36,255 nucleotides of DNA from a virus. Below are positions 7,836-14,906 of the stretch, piece by piece (the first letter of the stretch is position 1; each line of letters starts with the position of its first letter). The stretch spans positions 1-36,255 of the IMG/VR virus record IMGVR_UViG_3300044617_001496, one strand, 5' to 3'. The notes below the pieces were generated by a model. That model did no database searches, had not been told where the DNA came from, and saw only the letters and a program-made list of their open reading frames with translations. Position numbers and translations under genes: made by a program.

Positions 7836-8603
7836 ATGCCTGACGACCGCGAATTTTACGAAAGAGATGGCATTGAGTATGCAAGGGTTTCCACAATCCT
7901 TGGCAAGACAATGCCACTTTTCCACCCTGCTAAGCACAAAGCTCTTTGTGACTGGGCCGAGCGTGAGCCGGATTCAGCGGAAATTCTCGCAAGAGGGCAA
8001 AGGCGTGGAACATTGATTCATGCCCAAATTGAGCACTACTTGCTGGATGGTCGAATTGAATCCGGCAGAGAGCAGCCTTCGCTGGAGGAGCTTGTCTATC
8101 ACAATGTTCCTGGTTACATGCACTATGTAACACCACTGCTTGAGAAGATAAAGGAAGAGAATGGACCTTGCTCCTTGTGGCCTGGGCTGCAAAAAAGTAG
8201 TCTCATGCTTGAGCAGGAGCTTTACTGTGGGCATGGATTTGCCGGAAAACCAGACAAAAGATGCTGGTTTGAAGGTAAGTACACCACCTGGGACTGGAAA
8301 TCAGCAAGATCCATCCTTGAGAAGGGCGTAAAAAAGAAACCTCGCCCTATATCGAGATATTCCGAGGCTAAAGTCCAAATCGGAACTTATTCACTTGGCC
8401 ATAATGTGGAGCTTTACAAGAAGACTGGAGACTACCCGCCAATCGAGCAAGGCGCAATCTGCATCCTGTATGATTGGCGAGAGCCCCATCTGCACTTGAT
8501 GTCAATCAAAGAGCTTAAAGACTCTGCAAATGAGTTTATTGAGCGATTCAATGTTTACCAAGAGCTTGAGGGCTCAATCTTTCCACGTCCGCTAAACCGA
8601 TGA
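7836..8603 (+). CDS. PD-(D/E)XK exonuclease (RecB/Cas4/MGME1-like)
   Basis: 255 residues. Nuclease core elements in order: GTLIHAQIEHYL with H62, an acidic strand LMLEQELY (126-130), GFAGKPD with the metal-binding D140, WDWKSA with D153-x-K155, and the helix Q181-I-G-T-Y185-SLGHN. This is the usual motif order of RecB-type exonucleases. It probably resects double-strand ends to expose strands for the Rad52-type protein encoded two genes upstream. The gene begins 5 bases after the coiled-coil gene and overlaps the next gene by 4 bases (ATGA). Polarity of digestion cannot be told. Confidence 0.88.
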   Translation: MPDDREFYERDGIEYARVSTILGKTMPLFHPAKHKALCDWAEREPDSAEILARGQRRGTLIHAQIEHYLLDGRIESGREQPSLEELVYHNVPGYMHYVTPLLEKIKEENGPCSLWPGLQKSSLMLEQELYCGHGFAGKPDKRCWFEGKYTTWDWKSARSILEKGVKKKPRPISRYSEAKVQIGTYSLGHNVELYKKTGDYPPIEQGAICILYDWREPHLHLMSIKELKDSANEFIERFNVYQELEGSIFPRPLNR

Positions 8604-9001
8604 TTACAGTATGCGCCGATGGCTACGTCACAAAAGAGCCAAAGCTTGAGGAAGGTGACTATGGCAAGTTCATAGAACTCACCATTCGGGTTGCTACACC
8701 TGGGAGAGAGGTTCACTACATAAGTGGCAGGTTCTACGGTCGTAAAATACGCCCAGTTGAAGAATTTATACATGGTGGTGACTATATTACCATGTCAGGT
8801 GCTATTACAAATATGTATCCCAGGGAAAAGGAGGGAGGCGAGAAATACATACAAATCTATCTTAAGGATTGCTTTTACACACTGCCTCCCAAAATTGTTG
8901 GTGAGGCCGCCTTCCGTCGATCCCTCCCCGCCAGTCAAGAATCCTCACCATCCGAGCTTGACGATTTCGGCCTTGAGGAGGATAATGAACCAGAGTTCTA
9001 A
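8600..9001 (+). CDS. SSB-like OB-fold protein (first of two)
   Basis: 133 residues. Beta-rich sequence with OB-fold spacing (ITVCADGYVTKEPKL, FIELTIRVATPGREVHYISG, GGDYITMSGAITNMY, YIQIYLKDCFYTL) and an acidic C-terminal tail ending DDFGLEEDNEPEF, the kind of tail SSBs use to recruit partners. It is more diverged than the SSB directly downstream. Overlaps the exonuclease gene by 4 bases. It may be a phage single-strand DNA-binding protein or an SSB-like partner of the nuclease. Confidence 0.75.
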   Translation: MITVCADGYVTKEPKLEEGDYGKFIELTIRVATPGREVHYISGRFYGRKIRPVEEFIHGGDYITMSGAITNMYPREKEGGEKYIQIYLKDCFYTLPPKIVGEAAFRRSLPASQESSPSELDDFGLEEDNEPEF

Positions 9002-9025
9002 CCTCAACCAACCCCTTCACAACAA

Positions 9026-9445
9026 ATGACATCTTTCAACAGCTGCACCTTTACAGGCCACGTAGGCAGGGATCCCGAGGCCAGGTATTTTGAGACAGGC
9101 TCTTCCGTTGCGGAATTCACAATTGCCATCTCATACCCCAAGCGCAAGAACGGAGAGGAGAAGCAGGCCCTCTGGCTGAGCGTCAAGGTCTGGGGCAAAC
9201 AAGTTGAAACGGTTACTAACTACGTCAAAAAAGGCACTCAGATCATTGTTCAGGGAGAGCTTGAGCAGGAGACTTGGGAGAAAGATGGAGTGCAAAAGAG
9301 CAAGTTTGTGCTGAATTGTCGTAATTTCCAGCTTCTTAGCCAGCCCTCAGCCGGGGGTGGCAAGTCTGGCGGTTCTAAGTCCTCCGGCACGGCAAAGAGT
9401 AAGCCCCCTCAGCCGCCGGTCAATGAGGATGACATTCCGTTCTAA
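9026..9445 (+). CDS. ssb: Single-stranded DNA-binding protein
   Basis: 139 residues. Classical bacterial SSB: N-terminal OB-fold (NSCTFTGHVGRDPEARYFETG, F.IAISYPKR, LWLSVKVWGKQVETVTNYVKKGTQ), a Gly/Ser/Lys-rich linker from about residue 110 and the conserved acidic tip DDIPF. It coats single strands and recruits replication and repair proteins through that tip. Last gene of the recombination operon, 24 bases after the other SSB-like gene. Full length for the family. Confidence 0.95.
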   Translation: MTSFNSCTFTGHVGRDPEARYFETGSSVAEFTIAISYPKRKNGEEKQALWLSVKVWGKQVETVTNYVKKGTQIIVQGELEQETWEKDGVQKSKFVLNCRNFQLLSQPSAGGGKSGGSKSSGTAKSKPPQPPVNEDDIPF

Positions 9446-9461
9446 ATGTGTTAGGCTTGCA

Positions 9462-9512
9462 GGGATCCACGGCTAAAGCCTTGGCTTGCTATCGCCACGC
9501 CTTGTGGATCCC
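9462..9512. repeat. 9-bp inverted repeat downstream of ssb
   Basis: GGGATCCAC at 9462-9470 is exactly matched by GTGGATCCC at 9504-9512, with a 33-base interval that itself contains a small GGCT..AGCC hairpin. No T-tract follows, so a classic terminator is unlikely; TAATAC at 9514-9519 lies directly next to it and could be a -10. It may act as an mRNA 3' end structure or operator. Confidence 0.4.
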
Positions 9513-9549
9513 GTAATACCCCTGAACCCAAAAGGGAAGCAATTATCTT

Positions 9550-9798
9550 ATGGCTGTCACTATCAAACCCTGTAGGCACTTGGATCACGATTCAAGTCGC
9601 TACCCAAGTTGCGAGCTTCTGGATTGCGCTCCGCACTTTCCAGATGTTAAATACTGGAGTCGCAAAGACCCAGACGGAAATCCTCAAAAAGTTCAATTTT
9701 GTAAAAGGATCGGTCGCGTTCCCGGTATTTTTCAGTGCTACCAGCAGGGCGAGATGCACTGCTACTGCCCCTCCGGCGAGCAGGAGGAGTGCCAGTGA
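9550..9798 (+). CDS. Small Cys-rich protein of cyanophage/picocyanobacterial type
   Basis: 82 residues with eight cysteines (C8, C21, C26, C51, C63, C71, C73, C81), including a PSCELLDCAPHFP block and C-x-C near the end. The spacing suggests a zinc-binding or disulphide-stabilised fold. I recall similar small proteins in picocyanobacterial and cyanophage genomes but know no function. ATG is preceded by GGGAAG; the stop overlaps a 12-codon TDQHRA remnant. Confidence 0.75.
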   Translation: MAVTIKPCRHLDHDSSRYPSCELLDCAPHFPDVKYWSRKDPDGNPQKVQFCKRIGRVPGIFQCYQQGEMHCYCPSGEQEECQ

Positions 9799-9833
9799 CC
9801 GACCAGCACCGCGCCCGCCGTTTCACGCCATGA
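9795..9833 (+). pseudogene. Remnant of a TDQHRA-type gene start
   Basis: GTG at 9795 overlaps the upstream stop and opens a 12-codon frame reading TDQHRARRFTP then TGA. The first 21 bases are nearly identical to the starts at 10669 and 11018, and the following RARR codons match the decayed helix-turn-helix frame at 10264. It is either a leftover 5' end of a deleted gene or a translational coupler, since the TGA at 9831-9833 overlaps the ATG of the next gene. Confidence 0.55.
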
Positions 9834-10147
9834 CTTCTTCACTAGATCCGACAACGCAGCTGATCAAGCTTGTTTCGGTTGTTGCTGTTACTGCTTTTGT
9901 TGGCGCATTCACCATCCCCATTGGTTGCAACATTTTCGTTGCTTTGTTGCGCTGCTTTATTCGCCGTCGCCGTAAGCGAGAGGCCATTTGCTTTATCACT
10001 AGCGTTTTATTTGCCGTTGGCTCCGTACTGGTGCCCATCTTGTTTTGGTATGCAGTCCCCAATCCGCTCTTCCTCGTTTCCGCATCACTTTTCTCTCTTT
10101 TGATTGGCTCTTATTTAGCGCAAGGGCTAGATCCTCACCGAGTCTAA
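9830..10147 (+). CDS. Small membrane protein, three predicted transmembrane helices
   Basis: 105 residues from ATG 9830. Hydrophobic segments at about residues 12-36, 52-74 and 77-96, separated by an Arg-rich loop (CFIRRRRKREA, about 42-53) that would face the cytoplasm. No family recognised. In a phage it could be an accessory membrane protein or holin-like, but there is no lysis gene beside it. Its start overlaps the stop of the 12-codon remnant. The frame is open further upstream, but that extension overlaps the Cys-rich gene and is rejected. Confidence 0.6.
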   Translation: MTSSLDPTTQLIKLVSVVAVTAFVGAFTIPIGCNIFVALLRCFIRRRRKREAICFITSVLFAVGSVLVPILFWYAVPNPLFLVSASLFSLLIGSYLAQGLDPHRV

Positions 10148-10187
10148 TCCCTTTCTCCACTCACAGCCTTCTATTTTTTTTATTGCC

Positions 10188-10382
10188 ATGACCACGATTT
10201 TCTGCACCTTTTTGGTGCTGCTGTTATTGCCCGCGCTGTTCCTGTTGTGGCTGACGGAATCCCGACCAGCAACGCGCCCGCCGCTGGCGCCGCGATGGGC
10301 TCACGTACCGCGCCATTGCGGAGCGGTTGGGCTGCTCACAGACCACCGCTCGCCGGTTGGTGGCGGCCTGATCACTCGCTAG
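10188..10382 (+). CDS. Short membrane-leader protein, chimeric 3' end
   Basis: 64 residues. The first 22 residues form one hydrophobic helix (IFCTFLVLLLLPALFLLWL). The remainder (from about residue 24) is out of frame over sequence that, read in another frame, encodes a helix-turn-helix, so the C-terminal two thirds is probably accidental. It looks like a small membrane protein fused by deletion to the tail of another gene. Function unknown; it may no longer be functional. Confidence 0.45.
   Translation: MTTIFCTFLVLLLLPALFLLWLTESRPATRPPLAPRWAHVPRHCGAVGLLTDHRSPVGGGLITR
10255..10371 (+). pseudogene. Decayed helix-turn-helix gene, start lost
   Basis: In the frame that begins after TGA 10252-10254 the sequence reads DQQRARRWRRDGLTYRAIAE then RLGCSQTTARRLVAA and stop at 10369-10371. 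LTYRAIAERLGCSQTTARRLV is a clear helix-turn-helix of the resolvase/sigma-like type. No ATG, GTG or TTG exists in this open stretch, and DQQRARR resembles the TDQHRARR remnant at 9795. It is best explained as the 3' part of a small DNA-binding gene whose 5' end was replaced by the membrane-leader gene. Confidence 0.6.
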
Positions 10383-10394
10383 GGAGACACAGCC

Positions 10395-11021
10395 ATGACA
10401 ACGCATCAATGGATAACAGATCGCCGGCCAACCGCAAAAGATGCAGACAAAAATGGCGCAGTAATGATATTGGTGAACGATTCGAGAGGTGATGCCGGTG
10501 AACTAACGGCGCCCTGGCAGCAGGTCGGTCTTGGTACTTTGTGGCAAAATACTATGCACAACCAAGGCGACCTACAATTCCCGCCCACCGCTCGCTGGTT
10601 GATTAAGGGAGGCATTCTTGGCCGGCTGCTCTCATGCCGCCTGCACCCACGAAACAATGGAGGCACCATGACCGACCAACACCGCGCCACGCCTGAAGAT
10701 TGGGGTCTCGCAAAAAGCGAAGCCGAAGATGGCTCTCATGCCGACTCCTGCCTACTCGAACTCCGCGCCCGCGTCGCAGCGCTAGAGGCAGCTCAGGTCA
10801 ACACCCCGCCAACCTCGCCAGCACCACTCTCCCAAACTTTAGTGGCGAGGATCCATCGACGATGCGGAGGTGGAGAACAGGCTGTTCGAATCGCGATTTG
10901 TGAAGTAGCAGATTGGCTGCAGTTTATTTCTAGTTTCCATGAAAATAAAGACGCACTTTTTCAAGCAGCGTTGTTAATTCGCAAGCAAGCCCGCCTTACG
11001 CAATCCGACTCGCAGCCATGA
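10395..11021 (+). CDS. In-frame fusion: DRxPT-type small protein plus TDQHRA-family protein
   Basis: 208 residues. Residues 1-91 (WITDRRPTAKDADKNGAVMI, later WQQVGLGTLW) resemble a small protein type I recall from picocyanobacterial phages with an ITDRLPT.ADA start. Residues 92-208 begin MTDQHRATPEDW and carry LELRARVAALEAAQ and a helical end with AICEVADWL. An internal ATG at 10669 has a good ribosome site (GGAGG five bases upstream), so a separate 117-residue product is likely and the long frame may simply reflect loss of the first gene's stop. The end overlaps the next gene by 4 bases. Function of the family is unknown. Confidence 0.6.
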   Translation: MTTHQWITDRRPTAKDADKNGAVMILVNDSRGDAGELTAPWQQVGLGTLWQNTMHNQGDLQFPPTARWLIKGGILGRLLSCRLHPRNNGGTMTDQHRATPEDWGLAKSEAEDGSHADSCLLELRARVAALEAAQVNTPPTSPAPLSQTLVARIHRRCGGGEQAVRIAICEVADWLQFISSFHENKDALFQAALLIRKQARLTQSDSQP

Positions 11022-11647
11022 CCGACCAACACCGCGCCGCGCCTGAGCAGTGGGACTATGTGGATGTGTGGGGAGTGGTCCACGACTGTGCACCCAGTTC
11101 CTGCATCCTCGAACTCCGCGACCGCATCGAAGCCCTAGAAGCCGCCCAGCTGGAGCAGGCCGAGAGCCACAGGTTCTGCACTGATGCCATCGTTCGGCGG
11201 GTGGAGGCGCTGGAGGCATTTGATCACCACCCACTGCTTGCTGCCGTTCGGGCACAGTCCAAGGCCGTCGCTCATTTCGGCAATCGCCTGGAGGCGCTGG
11301 AGGCCGCCCAGCGCTACCAATTTCGTAGCGCCACGGAAAAGGTGCCCACGACCCGTCTCTACAGCTACAGCGTCGGCCCGGCCAAGCCTCTGGATGAGTT
11401 GGGCCAGGGGCACACATTGGCAAGCCCTGAGCCCGCCAGCGCCGAGGCCCAGTCTGGGAGGCTGGTGGAGAGGGTGACGGCCCGGATTGAGTTCGGCATC
11501 AATGCCGAACTGGACCCGGAAGGCATCGCCCGCGCCGCAATCCGTGAGGTGACGGCGGCGGCAAAAGAGCGAATCGCTCCTTTCAATCCGTGGCTGAGAT
11601 GGAACGACGTTGCTCAGTGGCTTGAACAGGAGGCCGACCGTGGCTGA
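11018..11647 (+). CDS. TDQHRA-family modular protein with ALEA repeats
   Basis: 209 residues. Modules: start TDQHRAAPEQW; cysteine pair around residues 24 and 29; three repeats of (E/R)LR.R.EALEAAQ type (at about 33-45, 60-70, 88-98), predicted as short coiled-coil helices; a middle SGRLVERVTARIEF segment; then ARAAIREVTAAA; and end AQWLEQEADRG. The same modules recur in the genes at 10395 and 24530 in different combinations. ATG overlaps the preceding stop (ATGA), and GTG 11640 overlaps its own stop. No enzymatic motif is visible; a structural or adaptor role is only a guess. Confidence 0.75.
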   Translation: MTDQHRAAPEQWDYVDVWGVVHDCAPSSCILELRDRIEALEAAQLEQAESHRFCTDAIVRRVEALEAFDHHPLLAAVRAQSKAVAHFGNRLEALEAAQRYQFRSATEKVPTTRLYSYSVGPAKPLDELGQGHTLASPEPASAEAQSGRLVERVTARIEFGINAELDPEGIARAAIREVTAAAKERIAPFNPWLRWNDVAQWLEQEADRG

Positions 11648-11717
11648 CCAATTTCCTGGCCCCCACAAAAATGGTCCTCACCCCAGCGGCCGGATTCTTA
11701 AAACAGAGAGCAAAGTT

Positions 11718-12356
11718 ATGAGTAAAAAGAAAAACCTAGCTGGTCTGTTTTTTGGTAAGATTGAGATAATCAAAGAAGCGGACCCATGCTTTGTAGGAAC
11801 AAAAAGAGATCGCCGCACTCGCTGGCTGTGTCGTTGCGTATGCGGCAAGGAGTGGCTTGTCCGCACATCAAATCTTACTGCGGGCAACATTGTTAGTTGT
11901 GGGTGCATAAGTCGAACAAAGCATGGTCTGCACAAGTCCCCAGAGTATTCTGCATGGCGCGACATGATCAAGCGTTGTACAAACCCCAACTGCAAAGTGT
12001 TCAAGCATTACGGCGGCAGAGGTATAAGCGTTTGCGACTCTTGGCAGAAATTTGAGAATTTTTATCGCGATATGGGATCGCGACCATCAGGCAGTCACAC
12101 GCTTGACAGGATTGATAACGAAAAAGGCTATGAGCCATGTAATTGCCGCTGGGCAACGATGTTAGTCCAATCAAGAAACACTAGGCGTTGCGTTCGCATT
12201 CTGTACGCGGGGCGCGAAATGGCACTTTCGGAAGCGATTTCCATGTCTGGCCTCAAAGAATCAACGGTTAGGGGGCGCATAAGTTCTGGCTGGCCCGAAG
12301 ATTCGTGGTTTTTACCCTGCGGATCAAAACGCCCTCTTTTACCTTCGGAACAGTGA
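11718..12356 (+). CDS. HNH/AP2-type homing-endonuclease-like protein
   Basis: 212 residues from ATG 11718; an in-frame GTG at 11640, overlapping the upstream stop, would add 26 residues. N-terminal zinc-ribbon-like region with C38, C40, C42, C61 and C63; central LHKSPEYSAWRDMIKRC block; then the signature H127-x-x-D130-R-I-D-N-x-x-GYEPCNCRWA(T) found in phage HNH and AP2-domain proteins; C-terminal helix-turn-helix-like segment (LSEAISMSGLKESTVRGRI). Such genes are often free-standing mobile endonucleases. It sits within a patchwork of shuffled small genes, which fits mobility. Catalytic activity cannot be judged because the motif is only partly HNH-like. Confidence 0.75.
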   Translation: MSKKKNLAGLFFGKIEIIKEADPCFVGTKRDRRTRWLCRCVCGKEWLVRTSNLTAGNIVSCGCISRTKHGLHKSPEYSAWRDMIKRCTNPNCKVFKHYGGRGISVCDSWQKFENFYRDMGSRPSGSHTLDRIDNEKGYEPCNCRWATMLVQSRNTRRCVRILYAGREMALSEAISMSGLKESTVRGRISSGWPEDSWFLPCGSKRPLLPSEQ

Positions 12357-12601
12357 CTGAACATTCATTATCCCCCGCGGCTCAGGCGGTGCTGGATGCG
12401 GTGCTGGATGAAACAGCGCCTTTATCTGAGCAACACCAAACGCGAGCAGATGCCGCCGCCGCCCTCCGCGCTGCTGTGGATCAAAGAAAGCTCGGACCCG
12501 ACGAATGGGAAGGCTCGCAACCCGATGACTACGAACGAGGTTGGAACGCTGCACTCCGCAGCATTACCGCCCTCGCCACCGAACTGGATCCCATTCAATG
12601 A
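12353..12601 (+). CDS. AQAVLDA-family small protein
   Basis: 82 residues, GTG overlapping the HNH-like stop. It begins TEHSLSPAAQAVLDAVLDET and continues with an ADAAAALRAAVDQ helix and ends SITALATELDPI. The same layout (S.AQAVLDA, later AA.LYAAA.RL, IADEL) forms the C-terminal half of the fused gene at 24530. All-helical, no catalytic motif. Its stop overlaps the next ATG. Function unknown; I associate the family with picocyanobacterial phages. Confidence 0.7.
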   Translation: MTEHSLSPAAQAVLDAVLDETAPLSEQHQTRADAAAALRAAVDQRKLGPDEWEGSQPDDYERGWNAALRSITALATELDPIQ

Positions 12602-12843
12602 TCACACCCCTATTCACCGCCCTAGCCCGTAACGCCACCGCCAGGGCTCACCTTGTTGGCGCCGAAGTTGCCGCTTTAGAACGGCTCGAAATGCAGCACC
12701 TTTCTGATATGGATTACAAAGCTGCGGCTAATGCTTACATTCAAAAGCGGGATACGCGCACATGGTACTGGCGCGAGCTGGCTACCGCCGCCCACCTACT
12801 GGGCAGCCCATGGTGTGATGCTGAGCGCTTGGGGGGTCGGTGA
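12598..12843 (+). CDS. Small helical hypothetical protein
   Basis: 81 residues, ATG overlapping the upstream stop by 4 bases and GTG of the next gene overlapping its own stop. Ala-rich helices (TALARNATARAHLVGAEVAA; DMDYKAAANAYIQKR) and a Trp-containing end (TWYWRELATAAHLLGSPW). No family recognised. The tight overlaps on both sides support translation. Confidence 0.65.
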   Translation: MITPLFTALARNATARAHLVGAEVAALERLEMQHLSDMDYKAAANAYIQKRDTRTWYWRELATAAHLLGSPWCDAERLGGR

Positions 12844-13061
12844 TGCCGCGCCAGCCCTCGCAAGAGCGCGGCTGCGACGGCAAGGCCAATCTAGGCCGCC
12901 GCTACCAGGCCAACGCCAACCGGCTGGCTCTGCGTCATGGCAAGTGCTACGGCGTCTACCGCTGCCCGCATTGTGGAGGCACACACCTGACCACCAAGCT
13001 CGACAACGCCGAGCAGTACCAACCGCTCCTGTACGTCACCCCATGCCCCGCTTCTACCTAA
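12840..13061 (+). CDS. Zinc-ribbon-like small protein
   Basis: 73 residues from GTG 12840 (or ATG 12843). The distinctive element is YGVYRCPHCGGTHLTTKL at about residues 37-54, a CPxC half-ribbon, preceded by a basic helix (ANLGRRYQANANRLALRHGK). Similar proteins are known to me from cyanophage and picocyanobacterial genomes with a CDGK.NLGRR...YGVY.CPHCGG.HLT pattern. With only one CxxC plus nearby His it may bind zinc as a dimer or bind RNA or DNA. Function unknown. Confidence 0.75.
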   Translation: MMPRQPSQERGCDGKANLGRRYQANANRLALRHGKCYGVYRCPHCGGTHLTTKLDNAEQYQPLLYVTPCPAST

Positions 13062-13165
13062 TTCACACCACCGCGGCCCTTGCCTGTGTTGCAGTGCTTG
13101 CCGCCTTTAGGTATGATCGTGATGCTGTTCAGTTCATTTTATCCACTCATCTCGCGCTAACATGA
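13043..13165 (+). CDS. 40-residue small membrane protein
   Basis: ATG 13043 lies inside the end of the zinc-ribbon gene and its stop overlaps the next ATG (ACATGA). The product MPRFYLIHTTAALACVAVLA continues into a short polar end. One possible membrane helix (about 6-21). The precise stop/start overlap with the next gene favours a real gene. Function unknown. Confidence 0.45.
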   Translation: MPRFYLIHTTAALACVAVLAAFRYDRDAVQFILSTHLALT

Positions 13166-13467
13166 GCTGCGTTTCCAACGTCATACTGCTGACCTTTATT
13201 GAAGACCCAGGAATCAAAGATGTACAGTTGTGGCTGTCAGGTGCTGGTGCGTTTCCTTTGAACCAGATTGACGGGTTTGCAGGCGGAACAAAAGCCGTGG
13301 AGCACGAGATTTGGGCGGGAGCTTACAACTGGCTTGATGTTCCCGAGTTTGTTAAAGCTGTAAAAAGCGCAAACTGGGCGTTTCCGTCCGATGTGCAGCT
13401 TTTGATCAAGGAAGAGGGCGGCGAGTTGTTTTCATTGCGTGCTGGCACCATGCCAGTGGTTTGCTAA
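13162..13467 (+). CDS. Hypothetical protein
   Basis: 101 residues, ATG overlapping the upstream stop. The sequence (SCVSNVILLTFIEDPGIKDV, WLSGAGAFPLNQIDGFAGG, AGAYNWLDVPEFVKAVKS, DVQLLIKEEGGELFSL) has alternating strands and helices, as in a compact alpha/beta fold. No family recognised. No Shine-Dalgarno sequence; translation is probably coupled to the preceding small gene. Confidence 0.7.
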   Translation: MSCVSNVILLTFIEDPGIKDVQLWLSGAGAFPLNQIDGFAGGTKAVEHEIWAGAYNWLDVPEFVKAVKSANWAFPSDVQLLIKEEGGELFSLRAGTMPVVC

Positions 13468-13500
13468 ACCCCTCATTCTATCCACTCACTCAAACCCACC

Positions 13501-13773
13501 ATGCTTGAAGACTTTCGCGACATGCTCAACGAGACTGAAGGTCGGATTTTCTTAGTAATCGCCTTAGTCGCAATCGCAATAATGACATTTGCTGTGGCCG
13601 GAGCACTTGAAGAAGGAAAGCAATGGCAGCAATTTGCCGCTGACCATGATTGCGTCAAGGTTGAACAAATAAAAGGCAACGTTTTAATTGGTATGGGAAC
13701 AGTTGTGACTACGACAGTGGAACCTGACAAGATCGGCTGGCGCTGCAATGATGGCGTCACTTACTGGCGCTGA
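13501..13773 (+). CDS. Membrane-anchored small protein with C-terminal WRC..G.TYWR motif
   Basis: 90 residues. One transmembrane helix at about 17-36 (FLVIALVAIAIMTFAVAG), then an extracytoplasmic region with a disulphide-capable pair: C50 in WQQFAADHDCVKVE and C82 in WRCNDGVTYWR. This two-cysteine module (a W..F...H.C start and a C.DG.TY(W/R)R end) is common in phage and prophage small membrane proteins of unknown function. Leader is pyrimidine-rich without a ribosome site. Confidence 0.75.
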   Translation: MLEDFRDMLNETEGRIFLVIALVAIAIMTFAVAGALEEGKQWQQFAADHDCVKVEQIKGNVLIGMGTVVTTTVEPDKIGWRCNDGVTYWR

Positions 13774-13861
13774 TCAAATCCCGGCTCATCACACTCCGAA
13801 GGCCCGCGCACCGGACAACACTCCCCAACCCTCCCAGTGACCACCACTTCCCTACTTCAAA

Positions 13862-14458
13862 ATGACAAATCAACTATCTGACCACGAAGATCACTTCATG
13901 CGCATTGCGCACGCTAGGCCATTTACGGACTTGCAGCTCAACATTGCCCAGATTCTTGCACGCGGGCTTGAAGGGTTGCCTGAAAATGATGGCAGCCGGG
14001 ATTGGATGGAAAACGTTGTAGGCATCTGCCTAGAGGCCATTGCTGAGGCTGTCCAGCCCGAGACGGAGGGGGTGGGGGTGACGGATTTCAAAGAGGAGTT
14101 GATGGCCGCCTGGGACAAAGCGATTTTGCTGCCTCGAACGGGAAGGCTGGCGGAATACAGAGCTTGGCTTGCTCACGTACTGGCTCTTGTGTGGGCCGTT
14201 GGGCGTCGCCCCACCATCGAGCCGGTGCCCGTGGCTGAGCGGCTGCCGGGGGAGGGGGATTGTGCGCAATGGGCTGACGACCCGAATGCGACACATTGGG
14301 CCTGGGCTGGAAAGTGTGTTGACGGTGGCTGGGAGTGGTCTCAGCTCAGCATGTTGGGCCTGGGATCAAACACCTTGGGCCGCATCATTGCTGGCGGTGG
14401 ATGGACTCACTGGCTCCCCCACCACGCCCTGCCGGTGCCCGGTGCGGAGGTGGGGTGA
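13862..14458 (+). CDS. Accessory protein with C-terminal DUF551-like domain
   Basis: 198 residues. N-terminal half is helical (FTDLQLNIAQILARGLEGLP, VVGICLEAIAEAV) and includes a PETEGVGVTDFKEEL linker like the one in the gene at 23451. C-terminal residues about 118-196 match the DUF551 pattern: P.ERLPGEGDCA at the start, Trp-rich strands, and THWLPHHALPVPG at the end. DUF551 occurs in many phage accessory genes; its function is unknown. The domain is joined to an unrelated N-terminal module here, consistent with module shuffling in this region. Next gene starts in its stop codon. Confidence 0.75.
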   Translation: MTNQLSDHEDHFMRIAHARPFTDLQLNIAQILARGLEGLPENDGSRDWMENVVGICLEAIAEAVQPETEGVGVTDFKEELMAAWDKAILLPRTGRLAEYRAWLAHVLALVWAVGRRPTIEPVPVAERLPGEGDCAQWADDPNATHWAWAGKCVDGGWEWSQLSMLGLGSNTLGRIIAGGGWTHWLPHHALPVPGAEVG

Positions 14459-14640
14459 TGGAACCAATTAAGCAGACAATCTACGACCACGGCGGCAGTC
14501 GAATCTACAGAGAAAATGCTGACGGCAGCCGCGATTTGCTCGCAGATACCTACGCCGGCCACTACGGCGGCGACAGTTTCGCAAAGGCCGTTTATCAATT
14601 CATTCTTGATTATCACACTTTTCCCAAAATCAAACCATGA
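14458..14640 (+). CDS. 60-residue hypothetical protein
   Basis: ATG 14458 overlaps the TGA of the DUF551-like gene, and its own stop overlaps the next ATG. The product (MEPIKQTIYDHGGSRIYREN at the start) has an NADGSRDLLADTY segment typical of small beta-rich phage proteins and a helical end (AVYQFILDYHTF). No function recognised. Confidence 0.65.
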   Translation: MEPIKQTIYDHGGSRIYRENADGSRDLLADTYAGHYGGDSFAKAVYQFILDYHTFPKIKP

Positions 14641-14906
14641 CCACCCCACCCCTATCCCCCGCCGCGCCCATGGTCAGCGGTGGCCTCAATCCAAATACAG
14701 TCTTGACCTGCGGATTCCCTGTTTGTCTCTATCTGATTCGCCCCAGTGACGGCAAAAGCAGTGGCGGATGGTGCGGACATTCTGCCAATCGAGTACCACC
14801 ATCACCTGGCTGGCCCACTGGATTCACGCCAAGCGTCTCATGTACTGGAGGCTGCAGCTATCACAGCGCCCTCGCCGCCGAGCTGCGGCAGGAGGGGCGG
14901 GAGTGA
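14637..14906 (+). CDS. Possible degraded accessory protein
   Basis: 89 residues, ATG overlapping the upstream stop. The start (TTPPLSPAAP) and end (ALAAELRQEGRE) resemble the AQAVLDA-type family ends at 12353 and 24530, but the middle is Gly/Ser/Pro-rich and does not fit it. A second frame across the middle is also open, so this may be a member whose centre has been replaced or frame-shifted. Its reality as a protein is uncertain. Confidence 0.4.
   Translation: MTTPPLSPAAPMVSGGLNPNTVLTCGFPVCLYLIRPSDGKSSGGWCGHSANRVPPSPGWPTGFTPSVSCTGGCSYHSALAAELRQEGRE

Noticed and set aside
10974-11423. 149-codon leftward frame antisense to the TDQHRA-family gene
   Set aside because: Pro/Arg/Cys-rich, typical of the antisense of GC-rich Ala/Leu/Glu coding; shadow of the real gene.
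11135-11668. 177-codon leftward frame
   Set aside because: Same reason: mirrors the third-position pattern of the 11018 gene and has no overlap logic with neighbours.
13501-14458. Lysis gene cluster (small membrane proteins near 9830-13773)
   Set aside because: Several small membrane proteins exist, but no endolysin or spanin signature accompanies them, so a lysis call is not supported.
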